DNA from: Gelidibacter algens
Lineage (GTDB): Bacteria; Bacteroidota; Bacteroidia; Flavobacteriales; Flavobacteriaceae
Direction: 5' to 3'
Assembly: GCF_001678675.1 (NCBI RefSeq)
Contig: NZ_LZRN01000009.1
Span: 62,001-126,000 of the forward strand
DNA length: 64,000 nucleotides
In this document: positions 8,504 to 17,720 of the stretch, piece after piece
How the letters are laid out: every line of letters starts with the position of its first letter
Position numbering within the stretch: position 1 is the stretch's first letter
Position numbers and translations under genes: made by a program
The notes under the pieces: generated by a model
The model's database searches: none
Told to the model about the DNA's origin: nothing
The model's input: only the letters and a program-made list of their open reading frames with translations

Positions 8504-10198
8504 TTACCAGCTCCCGCCTCCGCCTCCGCCAAAACCTCCTCCCGAAGAGCCACCTCCTGATGACCCACTACTACTGGGCGAACTGACCATTGTTGATGTG
8601 GCAGTAGACATTGTGTTTGCAAAAGAATTGGTGAAACTGCTCATCGTAAAATTAGTATGCGCCGCTGAACTATACCAACTGGGTGGTGGTATGTTTAACG
8701 CATCAAATTTATTAGCCCACTTGTCAAATAGGCCGAAGGCAAGCGCATAACCCATGGTCGTCTCAAAATAGGAAGGATCTTCAATAATGAGCATTTTCAA
8801 TTTATTGATTTCTGCCACTTTTATAAACTGCTTAAATCCCTTCAATTCAGAAAAGGCTGCGTTCCCTTTTGGATTCTTTTTAACCATAAACCTATTCATA
8901 ATAAGCAAAAGAACATTTAAAATGACTAGGGCGAACGTCGCAATAAATCCCCAGACAAACAACAGCACAGGTACCAATACAATGGTCACTAAAATAATGC
9001 TCCCATAAGTGATATTCCGCACACGTTTGGAACCTCCTTCATAATAAGGCTGCGCCTGCTTCTTTAAAACACTGCGTGCGCTGCTCATCTTGGTATAGAA
9101 TTTATCTTTTAAACTACTGATAAGCACTTCAGTATCATCTGGGCTAATAGAACTCCCAAACAATCCGCTAAAGATGGTCCTTTCATAACTTGAGGCCTCA
9201 TCAGGCAAGGCCTTTAGTGCTACCAGCTTCGTGTCAGAAGATGAGAACCATCCTTTTTTTGGAATCTCTTCAATTCTTAAAATCCCTTTCGAACCCCAAT
9301 ATGGAATCAAGGAAATTAGATCAGACGTGTCATCTGCATCATTCATTAAAAATCCCGCCATGGCAGGATCCATCCCTTTGGGTGGAAAATAACTAGTACT
9401 ACTAATCACTTCATCATCCTTACCATAACTTTTCCAAGTCATATAAAATCCTCCAAGGAGCGCAAGCAATACAAACACCCACCCATAATCCGTCCAAAAA
9501 GGCCAAAGGGGTTTTATTTCAGCAATAGCATTCGGCGGCAGATTAATGAGAATGGTCACACTTTGCCCTTCCTCAGACTCAAAGCCGGGTTGGCTCTTAC
9601 CTTCCACGACGCCATTCGCGATGGTAACGTCAAAGTTTCGACTCAAATCGGTCGTCGCACTTAATCCAGAATACACAAACACATCACTAGTATCCGCCGC
9701 TATTGAAGTTGGTAGATGTACGCTAAACACAATACTATTAAAAGTTGCCCGCCAGTTACTAGGCTTCAAATTCCAATAGAATTTAACCCCATCAGCTTCA
9801 TATAAAAAGGCATTCCATACCCGGTATCTGATTTTATAATGTTGCGCACCTGTAATGGACTTGTCGGCATCCCCTATTTTTATTTGAAAGGTTTCACTTA
9901 ACTTTTGTTCAAAGTTAGAAGGTGTTATAAACGTGCGTCCAGGCACCTCAACATTGCTGATCATAATTTTTCGAGTCTCCTGCTTCACTTCTTCGGTTAC
10001 TACATCATAACTGGTTTGGATATCCCTATAAATTCCGTGCTTTGGAAATGCAAAGGTAAGATCATAGCTTTCCACCACATCAAAATAACCTTCCTCATGG
10101 ATGGTAATATCTACAGCGTACTTATCAACCGTAAAGTCTTGAGCATACCCAAAACTAAGGCTCAAAAAAGCAAGGAGTAAAATTGGTATATGTTTCAT
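8504..10198 (-). CDS. DUF2207 membrane protein with Gly/Ser-rich tail
   Basis: The 564-residue protein has a signal peptide ending near AQD at 19-21 and an extracytoplasmic beta-rich DUF2207 region of about 200 residues (VVESYDLTFAFPKHGIYRDI is typical). A transmembrane helix lies near 235-255, a cytoplasmic stretch follows, and a pair of close helices lies near 395-440. The C-terminus is low-complexity and ends in SSGGGFGGGGGGSW, like the Gly-rich end seen across this family. Function is unknown; the family is commonly encoded next to LemA, as here, and the two probably act together at the inner membrane. The LemA gene lies 77 bp upstream on the same strand. Confidence 0.88.
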   Translation of the reverse strand: MKHIPILLLAFLSLSFGYAQDFTVDKYAVDITIHEEGYFDVVESYDLTFAFPKHGIYRDIQTSYDVVTEEVKQETRKIMISNVEVPGRTFITPSNFEQKLSETFQIKIGDADKSITGAQHYKIRYRVWNAFLYEADGVKFYWNLKPSNWRATFNSIVFSVHLPTSIAADTSDVFVYSGLSATTDLSRNFDVTIANGVVEGKSQPGFESEEGQSVTILINLPPNAIAEIKPLWPFWTDYGWVFVLLALLGGFYMTWKSYGKDDEVISSTSYFPPKGMDPAMAGFLMNDADDTSDLISLIPYWGSKGILRIEEIPKKGWFSSSDTKLVALKALPDEASSYERTIFSGLFGSSISPDDTEVLISSLKDKFYTKMSSARSVLKKQAQPYYEGGSKRVRNITYGSIILVTIVLVPVLLFVWGFIATFALVILNVLLLIMNRFMVKKNPKGNAAFSELKGFKQFIKVAEINKLKMLIIEDPSYFETTMGYALAFGLFDKWANKFDALNIPPPSWYSSAAHTNFTMSSFTNSFANTMSTATSTMVSSPSSSGSSGGGSSGGGFGGGGGGSW

Positions 10199-10275
10199 TA
10201 GCCCATAAATTGGAGGAGATGGCGCATCACAAATTAATCAATGGAAGGGTTTAAGTAGTGAAATAGACACGGTAT

Positions 10276-10833
10276 TTACGAAAAATCAACTTTCACGTTC
10301 TCTCTGCTGCCAGCATCCGCTTCAAAAAAGTCAAAGTGCTGATAACGTAGCATTCCAGCAAACAAGGCACCCGGTAGACTTTCACCATACGTATTATTTT
10401 CCCTTACCGTACCATTATAATAACGGCGACTCCGTTCAAGGTTTTCTTCAATTTCGCTTAGTTTGGCCTGTAAATCGAGGAAGTTGGTATTCGCTTTCAA
10501 ATCAGGATAGGCCTCACCCAAGGCAAAAATGCTCCTTAAACTATGCTGCAATTGGCTCTCTGCTTTTATCTGCGCATTGATATCGCCCTCTGGCACTTGC
10601 ATTGCGGTATTGCGCGCCTGAATGACTTTTTCTAAAGTTTCCTTTTCGTGCGTGGCATAGCCTTTTACGGTTTCTACTAAGTTTGGAATCAAATCATAGC
10701 GCCGCTTGAGCGCCACATCAATATTGCCCCAGGCATCCTTTACCAAATTTCTGTTTTTGGCAAAGCGGTTGAACGCACTTACCATCAAAACGCCAAGAAG
10801 GACAATAATGCCCAAAAGAATATAAATAATCAT
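10276..10833 (-). CDS. lemA: LemA family protein
   Basis: The 185-residue protein has one N-terminal membrane helix (about 2-20) followed by a helical cytoplasmic or periplasmic domain. It carries the LemA signature: NRNLVKDAWGNIDVALKRRYDLIPNLV at 27-53, then YATHEKETLE, and a C-terminal RRYYNGTVRENN. LemA proteins are widespread, of unresolved biochemical role, and usually lie beside DUF2207 or TPM-domain membrane proteins, as here. Full length for the family. It is probably the first gene of a two-gene operon. Confidence 0.95.
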   Translation of the reverse strand: MIIYILLGIIVLLGVLMVSAFNRFAKNRNLVKDAWGNIDVALKRRYDLIPNLVETVKGYATHEKETLEKVIQARNTAMQVPEGDINAQIKAESQLQHSLRSIFALGEAYPDLKANTNFLDLQAKLSEIEENLERSRRYYNGTVRENNTYGESLPGALFAGMLRYQHFDFFEADAGSRENVKVDFS

Positions 10834-11038
10834 AAACTGTTGATTTTTAAGATGAACCTGCTTTTAAAATAGGAAATTCATTCATTATAACACCCCAAGA
10901 TAGTCATTTTTGGAGTATCTTTATCAAGCAATCAAGCGTTCTATTGTCTATCAAAATCATACCTAAAAAACGGTTCGATCACGATACATCCCTACACCGA
11001 CAAAGCAGCGCATAGTTTTCATCTTCAAACTAATCATT

Positions 11039-13180
11039 ATGTTACAACCCACCTCACCCGGTGTTTATGTGGAAGAAGTTTCCACCACCACCCCAATTGT
11101 TGTTCAAGTAAATGGCAGCATTCCTGCCTTTGTGGGCATTACGGCACTTATTCCTCCAATTGGCTTCAACACCCCTTTACGGATAACTTCACTTTTGGAA
11201 TACGAAGCTCATTTTGGCAAAGCAAAATATCCCAATAATTTTCAGATTGAACTGGTCAATAATTCTGGCACCCTAAAAATAAAACAGATCTCTCAAGAAC
11301 CCGCGGCGCAACAAGCCATACTCTTTTATGCCATGCAACTCTATTTTATGAATGGTGGTGGCCCGTGTTATATCGTTCCAATTGAAACACCCATCAAGGC
11401 GCATTACATCCTAGGCATTGATGCGCTGGCCGCTGTTGATGAAGTCAGCTTGCTGGTTTTGCCAGATGCATGTTTGCTACTCAATACAGCAGACTACCAT
11501 GAGATCTGTAATAGTGCATTGCAACATTGTGGTAGCATTACCAACCGTTTTGCTATTTTAGATGTGCTTGACACCGCTAATGGTGTAAGGCAGTTTCGGA
11601 ATCAGGTGGTGACCAATTTAAGAGATGGCGCTGCGTATACACCACATTTAAAAACCAACTTCAGTTTTGACTATGATGAAAATGAAGTGCTAGTAACAAT
11701 TGACGCTGCAGCTCCCGTGAATATGAGTACGCTTGCCAGCAGTAGCAATTTGCATTACCGTTTTTTAAAAACAGCTTTGGAAAATAGTCCAAAAGTGACC
11801 TTGCCACCAAGTGCTGCCTTAGCAGGTATTTATGTGCGCACAGATAAAGAACGAGGCGTTTGGAAAGCCCCAGCCAATGCAAGTATCATCGGTATTACGG
11901 GAATTACAAGAGCGATAGCAGAGGACGAACAGACCACTTTGAATGTAGATCCTATTTCTGGAAAATCAATCAATGCCATTAGGAGTTTTCCTGGAAGGGG
12001 CATATTGGTTTGGGGCGCTCGCACTTTGGCCGGTAATGATAATGAGTATCGTTATGTTTCAGTACGAAGGTTTTTAAACGTTGTAGAGGCATCCGTTTAC
12101 AAGGCTTCTCGTTTTGTTGCGTTTGAAGTTAATGAGCAATCCACATGGAACCGTTTAAAAGTGATGACAGAAAACTATCTTCAAACCTTATGGCGGGCAG
12201 GAGCACTACAAGGAACCTCAGCAGAAAAGGCCTATTTTGTACAGGTCGGATTGGGATCAACGATGACGGAACAGGACATTTCAGACGGAAACGTGATCAT
12301 CCAGATTGGTTTGGCTGTTGTAAGATCTGCGGAATTTGTGATGATCAAAATCATACATCATCAAAAGAACCCATCACCAACGGACATCACGCCGCCAGAA
12401 ACAAAGTCTCTCACGTCAATTCAAACCAACATGGAATGGTCTGATTTGATTATAAATCCTGAGACGAAGCATCAATTGATGGATATTAGCCAATGGATTT
12501 CTCACAACAATACCTTGTTGAATGAATGGGGATTGGCCGGAAAGGTTCGGCAGAGTTTTAGCGCCCTATTTTATGGCCCGTCAGGCACCGGGAAGACTTT
12601 ATCAGCTGCCCTCATTGGGAAATCTGCAAAACGCTCTATTTACAAAGTAAAACTTTATGAAATATTAGGCAAATACATAGGTGAAACGGAGAAGAATCTG
12701 GATCAATTATTTCAGCGAGCTGAATTACAAGGCTCAATTTTATTCTTTGACGAGGCTGATGCACTTTTTGGCAAACGCACTGAAGTTAGAGATGCACATG
12801 ACCGTTATGCCAACGTAGAGGTTTCCTATTTACTTCAGCTGCTTGAAAAGCATTCAGGCCTCATTTTATTTGCCACCAACCATAAAGCTAATATTGATCC
12901 CGGTTTTACACGTCGTTTGGATATGCTTGTAGAATTCCCTATGCCTACGATAGACGAGCGCCTGCAGTTATGGAAACAAAATATCCCGACCAAAGCAATA
13001 CTGGCCGATACTATTGATTTAAAAACCTTAGCCGAAGCACATGAACTTACTGGTGGCGCTATATTGAATGTCATTTACTACGCTTGTTTGCAAGCACTGA
13101 AAAAAGCAACACATAGGATTGAGGAGTCGGACGTTTTAGAAGGCATTAGGAAGGAGCTTTCCAAACAGGAGACGGATTGA
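11039..13180 (+). CDS. Contractile-tail sheath protein fused to an AAA+ ATPase
   Basis: The 713-residue ORF has two clear parts. Residues 1 to about 440 are a complete tail-sheath protein of the contractile injection system type: the N-terminal SPGVYVEEV, a middle containing LPPSAALAGIYVRTDKERG and WKAPAN, then the conserved C-terminal sheath domain (RFVAFEVNE, LWRAGALQG, FVMIKI). After a Pro/Thr-rich linker (about 440-460), residues 461-713 are an AAA+ ATPase with Walker A GPSGTGKT near 512-519, Walker B ILFFDEAD near 567-574 and paired arginines in DPGFTRRLD. In known extracellular injection systems the sheath and the AAA+ protein are separate genes in a large cluster; here no tube, baseplate, spike or toxin gene lies nearby. 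The uninterrupted ORF suggests selection keeps it. A relic fused by deletion is possible. Confidence 0.85.
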   Translation: MLQPTSPGVYVEEVSTTTPIVVQVNGSIPAFVGITALIPPIGFNTPLRITSLLEYEAHFGKAKYPNNFQIELVNNSGTLKIKQISQEPAAQQAILFYAMQLYFMNGGGPCYIVPIETPIKAHYILGIDALAAVDEVSLLVLPDACLLLNTADYHEICNSALQHCGSITNRFAILDVLDTANGVRQFRNQVVTNLRDGAAYTPHLKTNFSFDYDENEVLVTIDAAAPVNMSTLASSSNLHYRFLKTALENSPKVTLPPSAALAGIYVRTDKERGVWKAPANASIIGITGITRAIAEDEQTTLNVDPISGKSINAIRSFPGRGILVWGARTLAGNDNEYRYVSVRRFLNVVEASVYKASRFVAFEVNEQSTWNRLKVMTENYLQTLWRAGALQGTSAEKAYFVQVGLGSTMTEQDISDGNVIIQIGLAVVRSAEFVMIKIIHHQKNPSPTDITPPETKSLTSIQTNMEWSDLIINPETKHQLMDISQWISHNNTLLNEWGLAGKVRQSFSALFYGPSGTGKTLSAALIGKSAKRSIYKVKLYEILGKYIGETEKNLDQLFQRAELQGSILFFDEADALFGKRTEVRDAHDRYANVEVSYLLQLLEKHSGLILFATNHKANIDPGFTRRLDMLVEFPMPTIDERLQLWKQNIPTKAILADTIDLKTLAEAHELTGGAILNVIYYACLQALKKATHRIEESDVLEGIRKELSKQETD

Positions 13181-13437
13181 ATGTAAGTTTTACCATTCTG
13201 GCGTTCTAAAACCAACCAATAAGACTCCTTGGGTACTTTCTGCTGTTTACTGTTCCATCCCAGCCAAAATCATTTGGTTTTAATTGAGTTATCAAATATC
13301 CATAATTAGAGCAATTTCCAATCGCACGGCTATTGTATGTGGTTCTTATGTCAATGGGTTTGATAAGCCTGTCCATGCTATTAATAACAGTATTTATAAG
13401 TATGACCAACTCATTAAGTCCTATTTGCAATTTTATT

Positions 13438-14229
13438 CTACCAATCTAAGCCAATTACATACTCTAAATTAATGTGTGTTTCCTTAACGGTAATGGTACC
13501 TGGTTTCGAATTTATATAATTTGACAATGGAATCAAACTTTGAAAAGGTGGACCCAACATGATATCTTGGGCTATGTTGCCGCCATCATCATCTGCAAAG
13601 GCAATATATGCTGTTAGTTCTGAAACATTGATGAATAATTCTTCATTTTGTAAATTCCAACTAAGGTCATTTTCATTTTCTCGAGTTTGAGATCTATACC
13701 AGAGCCATGAACTTGATGGCACTCTACTTCTTGTACCATCTAAGAAATTCAGCCTTGGTTTGAGGACACCAAAAAACACGTCTGCTAAATGATTTGGGTC
13801 TGTTGTTGCGTACTCACTATCCCAAGTGTTTCCCATATCAAAAAAAGAGTTGAGTTTTACACTTAGTAGTTGCACGGCATTACCTCTTTCAACAGTTACG
13901 CTTACAATATTATCCACAACATCGCCTGCGCTATTTTTAACTCTATAAATAATAGTTTTAGGACCAAGCGTATCAAAATCTAAATATAAATTAACTGTTG
14001 TATCGAAGGTTGAAGATGAAAATTCTGAGTCAAATGTTTCCCCGCCATCTTTAGAAAAGCTAATTTGATTTATCTTCTCGTTGGCAGTTGCAGTTAAGGT
14101 TAGTATTTGGTCAACTACGAGTGAAGTAGTACTTTGTGTCACTGAAACTTCAAAAGTTGAAGTGTCGGCGTCATCTGATGAATTGCAGGCAAAGCATAAA
14201 AACAAAAGGATGTAAGTTAGTTTTTTCAT
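13438..14229 (-). CDS. Lipoprotein with an Ig-like domain
   Basis: The 263-residue protein has a lipoprotein signal ending in FACN (Cys15). An acidic Ser/Asp linker leads to an Ig-like beta-sandwich of about 85 residues whose strands resemble those of surface adhesin-type modules (FEVSVTQSTTSLVVDQ, YRVKNSAGDVV). The C-terminal half (about 115-263) is a second beta-rich domain of unknown family with aromatic and acidic patches such as AFADDDGG. It stands alone between the sheath-AAA+ gene and degenerate DNA. A surface or periplasmic role is likely; no enzymatic motif was seen. Confidence 0.75.
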   Translation of the reverse strand: MKKLTYILLFLCFACNSSDDADTSTFEVSVTQSTTSLVVDQILTLTATANEKINQISFSKDGGETFDSEFSSSTFDTTVNLYLDFDTLGPKTIIYRVKNSAGDVVDNIVSVTVERGNAVQLLSVKLNSFFDMGNTWDSEYATTDPNHLADVFFGVLKPRLNFLDGTRSRVPSSSWLWYRSQTRENENDLSWNLQNEELFINVSELTAYIAFADDDGGNIAQDIMLGPPFQSLIPLSNYINSKPGTITVKETHINLEYVIGLDW

Positions 14230-14311
14230 TTTTTTTAAATAAAATTTCGTGATATGTCTCTAAACTTTCAGCAATTTACAAAGCTTTACCAGATAAATGC
14301 ATAATAGCTTT

Positions 14312-14540
14312 TTAGAGAAATGATTCTCCCTTATAAATAGGTTGAAAAATTTGAGTAACAATAACATCTTCAGCTCCTTTTCCAAAAGCACGATTTATGA
14401 ATTTGAATACTGTTTTACTTAGTACCTCATTACCGATATACCATCATTTTTCTCCAAAACGGATTTAAATTTAAGGACTATTTTAATCACGTCTTTGTTG
14501 ATGCAGTTACAATAATCGTTTTCGTTAATTTGAACGGGCC
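14312..14540 (-). pseudogene. Degenerate remnant of an unknown protein gene
   Basis: Two protein-like stretches appear in different minus-strand frames. The C-terminal one, 14312-14443, reads WYIGNEVL, then RAFGKGAEDVIVTQI and ends GESFL before a stop. The stretch to its right reads NENDYCNCINKDVIKI in another frame. Codon use and the non-repetitive composition look like former coding sequence broken by a frameshift. No start codon, signal or intact frame survives and the parent family was not recognised. Confidence 0.45.
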
Positions 14541-14549
14541 TCAAGCAAC

Positions 14550-14819
14550 TATAGGAATTGAAAATGTAATCACCGCTCAAGACAAACTTATCAAGAATTA
14601 TATGCTTAATCAGCTAAACCTGATGTTGCAACAAAAGAGGTTTTGCGTTACAGAGAGGCTTTAAAAATGGGTACTCAATTATTTAAGGATAAATGGTTTC
14701 TTAATACAAACGGAATTATTGCTATCCAAAAAGAATTAGAAGAAAATAACGCTGGATTGAGAAAGCTTACCGGAACGGCATTTTCAGTTACTCCACAACT
14801 TTTTGACTTGATCCTATAA
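14550..14819 (+). pseudogene. Fragment of a Fic-family gene
   Basis: One frame reads IGIENVITAQDKL. A second, shifted frame reads DVATKEVLRYREALKMG, then NTNGIIAIQKELEENN and AGLRKLTGTA before a stop at 14817. This is the N-terminal and linker region of Fic proteins (compare the usual EVLxYxxAL, IQxxLExNNAGxRKxPGT). The catalytic HPFxxGNGR core is missing and the frame is broken, so the gene is dead. It lies just outside the island border and is unrelated in position to the intact Fic gene at 16565-17692. Confidence 0.7.
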
Positions 14820-14864
14820 ACCCTTGTAAACACCGAGTAAAACCTAAAACTTCCCCAAAACAAA

Positions 14865-14892
14865 AAAGAGCTACATTTTCATGTAACTCTTT
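14865..14892. terminator. Terminator left of the truncated tRNA-Asn copy
   Basis: AAAGAG-CTACAT and ATGTA-ACTCTTT form a stem with a short TTTC loop and T/A-rich flanks. On the minus strand it lies directly after the 3' end of the partial tRNA-Asn at 14896-14939. It was probably the native terminator of the tRNA gene before the island inserted. Confidence 0.7.
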
Positions 14893-14895
14893 GTT

Positions 14896-14939
14896 TGCTC
14901 CTCCTCTTGGGCTCGAACCAAGGACCCTCTGATTAACAG
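14896..14939. repeat. Left attachment repeat: 3' part of tRNA-Asn
   Basis: These 44 bp are identical to 45355-45398 inside the intact tRNA-Asn and cover the anticodon loop to the 3' end of that gene (minus-strand sense). No 5' half of a tRNA follows, so this is a fragment left by site-specific integration. It marks the left end of the island; the integrase gene begins 219 bp to the right. Confidence 0.93.
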
Positions 14940-15054
14940 ACTCTCAAATTCAGTTTTCATTTATTTACTTTTAGCTTCTTATAATCTCATTATCAGTGTT
15001 TTATGACTTTTTATTTTGTTTCTGTTTGCATTTGATTTACCTTTAAAAGGCAAT

Positions 15055-15078
15055 TTGTTGTACATATGTTGTACTGAT
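15055..15078. repeat. Left-end arm-type repeat pair (GTTGTAC x2)
   Basis: Two GTTGTAC heptamers 11 bp apart (15057-15063 and 15068-15074) lie 116 bp inside the left attachment repeat. The 24-bp block matches 45284-45307 at the other end in all but one base and in the same orientation. A third GTTGTAC is at 15135-15141. Paired motifs inside both ends are expected of recombinase arm-binding sites. Confidence 0.65.
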
Positions 15079-15158
15079 TTTAGGCTATCTAAAGTAACAT
15101 CATTGTTGAGATTGTGAAGATATAATGCATAAATGTTGTACTAATTTATTCAAAACCT

Positions 15159-16368
15159 ATGGCAACCGTAAAAACCGTATTAAGAAAAAGAAAACTAGCT
15201 GAAGGAAGTTACCCCATCTCTTTGAGGGTGTGTAAAGATAGAAAATCGAAATATTTTCAAACAATATTTAGAGCATTCCCGATGGAGTGGAATCAAGCAA
15301 AGGGTAACTTCACTGGCAAGAATTCCAATAATATCCAAAATAACAGATTACTACTTAAATTCAAGGATAGGGCTTTGAAAATCCTTTCGGATTTGGAAAT
15401 GGAGAAAAGTGATTTCACGCTAAAGGATTTTGAAAATCGTTTTAGAATAATCCACAATCCGGTACAACAAAACGTTTTCTACTTCTGGAATGAGATTATG
15501 GAAGAATTTATTTTTGCAGGGAGAACAGGAAATGCCAGAGCTAATAAAGGCTGTTATAATTCCTTAAAAAAATTTAATAAAAGCACCCAACTTAACTTTA
15601 AAGAAATTACCCCATCTTTTTTATTATAAGTATGAAGCTTTTTTAAGGTCTCGAGGGGGAAGCGACGGTGGTATAGGTGTGCGGATGAGGACCATTAGAG
15701 CATTATACAACTTTGCCATTGAAAGAAAAATAGCCAAAGAACTGGAATATCCCTTTAAAATCTATAAGGTCTCAAAACTAAAAGGTAGAAGTCTCAAAAA
15801 GGCATTAACATTAGAGGAAGTGCTCAAAATTAGAAATCTGGACTTGAAAAAATATCCATGGTTGGTGAATACACGACACTATTTCATCTTTAGTTTTTAC
15901 ACTAGAGGTATGAATTTTGCGGATATGATGAAACTTGAGTGGAAAGATACTGACCAGGACAAAATTTATTATAAGAGATCCAAAACGAAGGGTAATTTTA
16001 AAATTAAAATTGTACTCCCTGTTCAGGAGATATTGAATCATTATAAGGAGTTTGCCATTGATACAAAATATGTGTTTCCTATTCTATTAAATAACAATAT
16101 GACGCCACCACAATTAGAAAACAGAAAACATAAAACGCTTATACGCTATAATAAAGAATTAAAAGAAATTGCAGTTATATGTGGTATTGATAAAAACCTA
16201 ACCAGTTATGTCGCCCGACATAGTTTTGCAAACTGCTTAAAACAAAAAGGAGTTGCTACGGATATAATTAGCGAATCTATGGGACATCAAAATCTTGCTG
16301 TAACGCAAGCTTATCTCAAAGAATTTGACAATTCCGTTTTGGATGATGCGATTGAAATATTGGTTTAA
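15159..16368 (+). pseudogene. int: Tyrosine recombinase (integrase), split by a +1 frameshift
   Basis: The first frame (15159-15629) encodes the Arm-DNA-binding and SAM-like N-terminal part and stops after ITPSFLL. The shifted frame resumes at about 15625 with YKYEAFLRSRGG and runs to 16368, carrying the catalytic domain: box I Arg in YTRGMNFAD, box II VARHSFANCL, MGH, and the nucleophile Tyr in QAYLKEF. The whole region is 1210 nt, one more than a multiple of three, so a single extra base in or near the T-rich run at 15617-15626 explains the break; restored, the protein would have 402 residues. The type matches phage-integrase-like recombinases of Bacteroidota elements. The frameshift could be a true mutation or a homopolymer read error. 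Confidence 0.88.
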
Positions 16369-16564
16369 CATTACTGTATGCATGGTACTTTTGCATTTTC
16401 TTATTTGTTGTTAGGTAATGTTCTATACAGGAGATAAGTGTCTAAAGTTTAACTAAATTATTTAAATTTTATTTTCCCAATCACTTGATGTCACTTGGTT
16501 TCCAAAGGATGAATGTCTAAAACCGATTTGGTTTAGCTAAACTTCCATCTAAACAGATTTTTTA

Positions 16565-17692
16565 TTAAGAGGTATAAAGATTCAAATAGTCTTTAAACAC
16601 GTAAATTTTTCCGCGTTTTGCACCAGTAACTTCTTTTAATATTTCTAAATTTTCTAAATCAGCTATTAAACTATAGGCAGTACGTTGCGAAACCTCTGTA
16701 ATTTCGATGACTTTGTTAACCTCTATCATTGGATGTTTTAATAAATAGTGCAATATTTTTTGAGCATTATTTGCTCTAGACCCTAAAGTTTGAATTTTAA
16801 GTTCTGAATTTTGCTTCAATTTTAAAACTTCGTCAAATGTGTCCACTCCCTTTTTAGCCGTCTCTATAATGCCCACTAGAAAAAACTTAAGCCATTGCTT
16901 TAAATTGTCATGAGTTCTAACACGCATTAAATTATCGTAATACAAGGTTTTATTGCGTTCAAAAAAATCTGAAAGGTATAATATGGGTTTTTTTAAAATC
17001 CCTTTATTTACTAAATATAAGGTTATTAATAATCTCCCAACTCTGCCATTACCATCCAAAAAGGGATGAATGGTTTCAAACTGATAATGGATAATTCCAA
17101 TCTTGAGTAAATCTGGAAAAAAAAGTTCTTCGTTATGGGTAAATTTTTCTAAATCACTCATCAAATCTCCTATACTGTTATGCACAGGCGGTATAAAAAC
17201 GGCATCGTTGATAGATGCGCCTCCGATCCAATTTTGACTTGTACGGAATTGACCTGGCATTTTATATTCACCTCGCACGCCTTGCAATAGCATTTTATGC
17301 GTTTCCTTAATCAAACGACTTGAAAATGGTATTTGCTCTAACATACCAATAGCCTTTTGCAAGGCTGTTATATAGTTTTGAACTTCTTCCCAGTCATCTC
17401 TTTTTTCATTACTAACATCTTCTTTGTTTAATAACGCCTCTTCCATATTTGTTTGCGTACCCTCAATTTTACTACTTTGTGTAGCTTCTTTAAGTACATG
17501 CATACTAATAAACAACTCAATATCAGGTATATGTTCACTATACATATCTAGCCGTCCCACTTGTCTATCTGCCTTTGAAAGCAACGCTATCAATTCCATA
17601 TCAGTTAATAACCATTGCTTATTTATTTCTTCTGGTTGGAAACTTTTATAATAACCTTGATTTATATATTTTCCGGCTTTAAAGTCTTGCAT
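16565..17692 (-). CDS. Fic-family protein with C-terminal winged helix
   Basis: The 375-residue protein has an N-terminal Fic_N region, the complete Fic core HPFLDGNGRVGR at 209-220, and a C-terminal winged-helix-like domain (about 300-375, VIEITEVSQRTAYSLIADLE). The catalytic His, acidic residue and Arg are intact, so it is probably an active nucleotidyl (AMP) transferase. The N-terminal SSKIEG at 73-78 fits the (S/T)xxxE(G/N) inhibitory motif of class II Fic proteins that block their own ATP site. Cytosolic; the target is unknown. It stands alone within the island, and an inverted-repeat array upstream (17721-17840) may be its own operator. No antitoxin-like gene adjoins it. Confidence 0.9.
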   Translation of the reverse strand: MQDFKAGKYINQGYYKSFQPEEINKQWLLTDMELIALLSKADRQVGRLDMYSEHIPDIELFISMHVLKEATQSSKIEGTQTNMEEALLNKEDVSNEKRDDWEEVQNYITALQKAIGMLEQIPFSSRLIKETHKMLLQGVRGEYKMPGQFRTSQNWIGGASINDAVFIPPVHNSIGDLMSDLEKFTHNEELFFPDLLKIGIIHYQFETIHPFLDGNGRVGRLLITLYLVNKGILKKPILYLSDFFERNKTLYYDNLMRVRTHDNLKQWLKFFLVGIIETAKKGVDTFDEVLKLKQNSELKIQTLGSRANNAQKILHYLLKHPMIEVNKVIEITEVSQRTAYSLIADLENLEILKEVTGAKRGKIYVFKDYLNLYTS

Positions 17693-17720
17693 TTTTTTTC
17701 AAGAATTTTAGTTTAAAACT

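Noticed and set aside
11039-13180. A prophage or phage tail region
   Set aside because: Only the sheath-like gene is present; no capsid, terminase, lysis, tube or baseplate gene is nearby, and the AAA+ half fits injection systems, not phage.
13206-13430. A 74-codon minus-strand ORF with a plausible end (PNDFGWDGTVNS)
   Set aside because: No signal peptide, no recognised family and an overlapping plus-strand ORF of equal quality; composition is not convincing. It could be a remnant of a surface protein, but that cannot be supported.
15617-15623. T TTT TTA slippery heptamer at the integrase break, suggesting programmed -1 frameshifting
   Set aside because: A -1 slip leads into a frame that ends after eight codons (ending CTT TTT TAA). 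The catalytic domain is in the +1 frame, so this signal cannot restore the protein.
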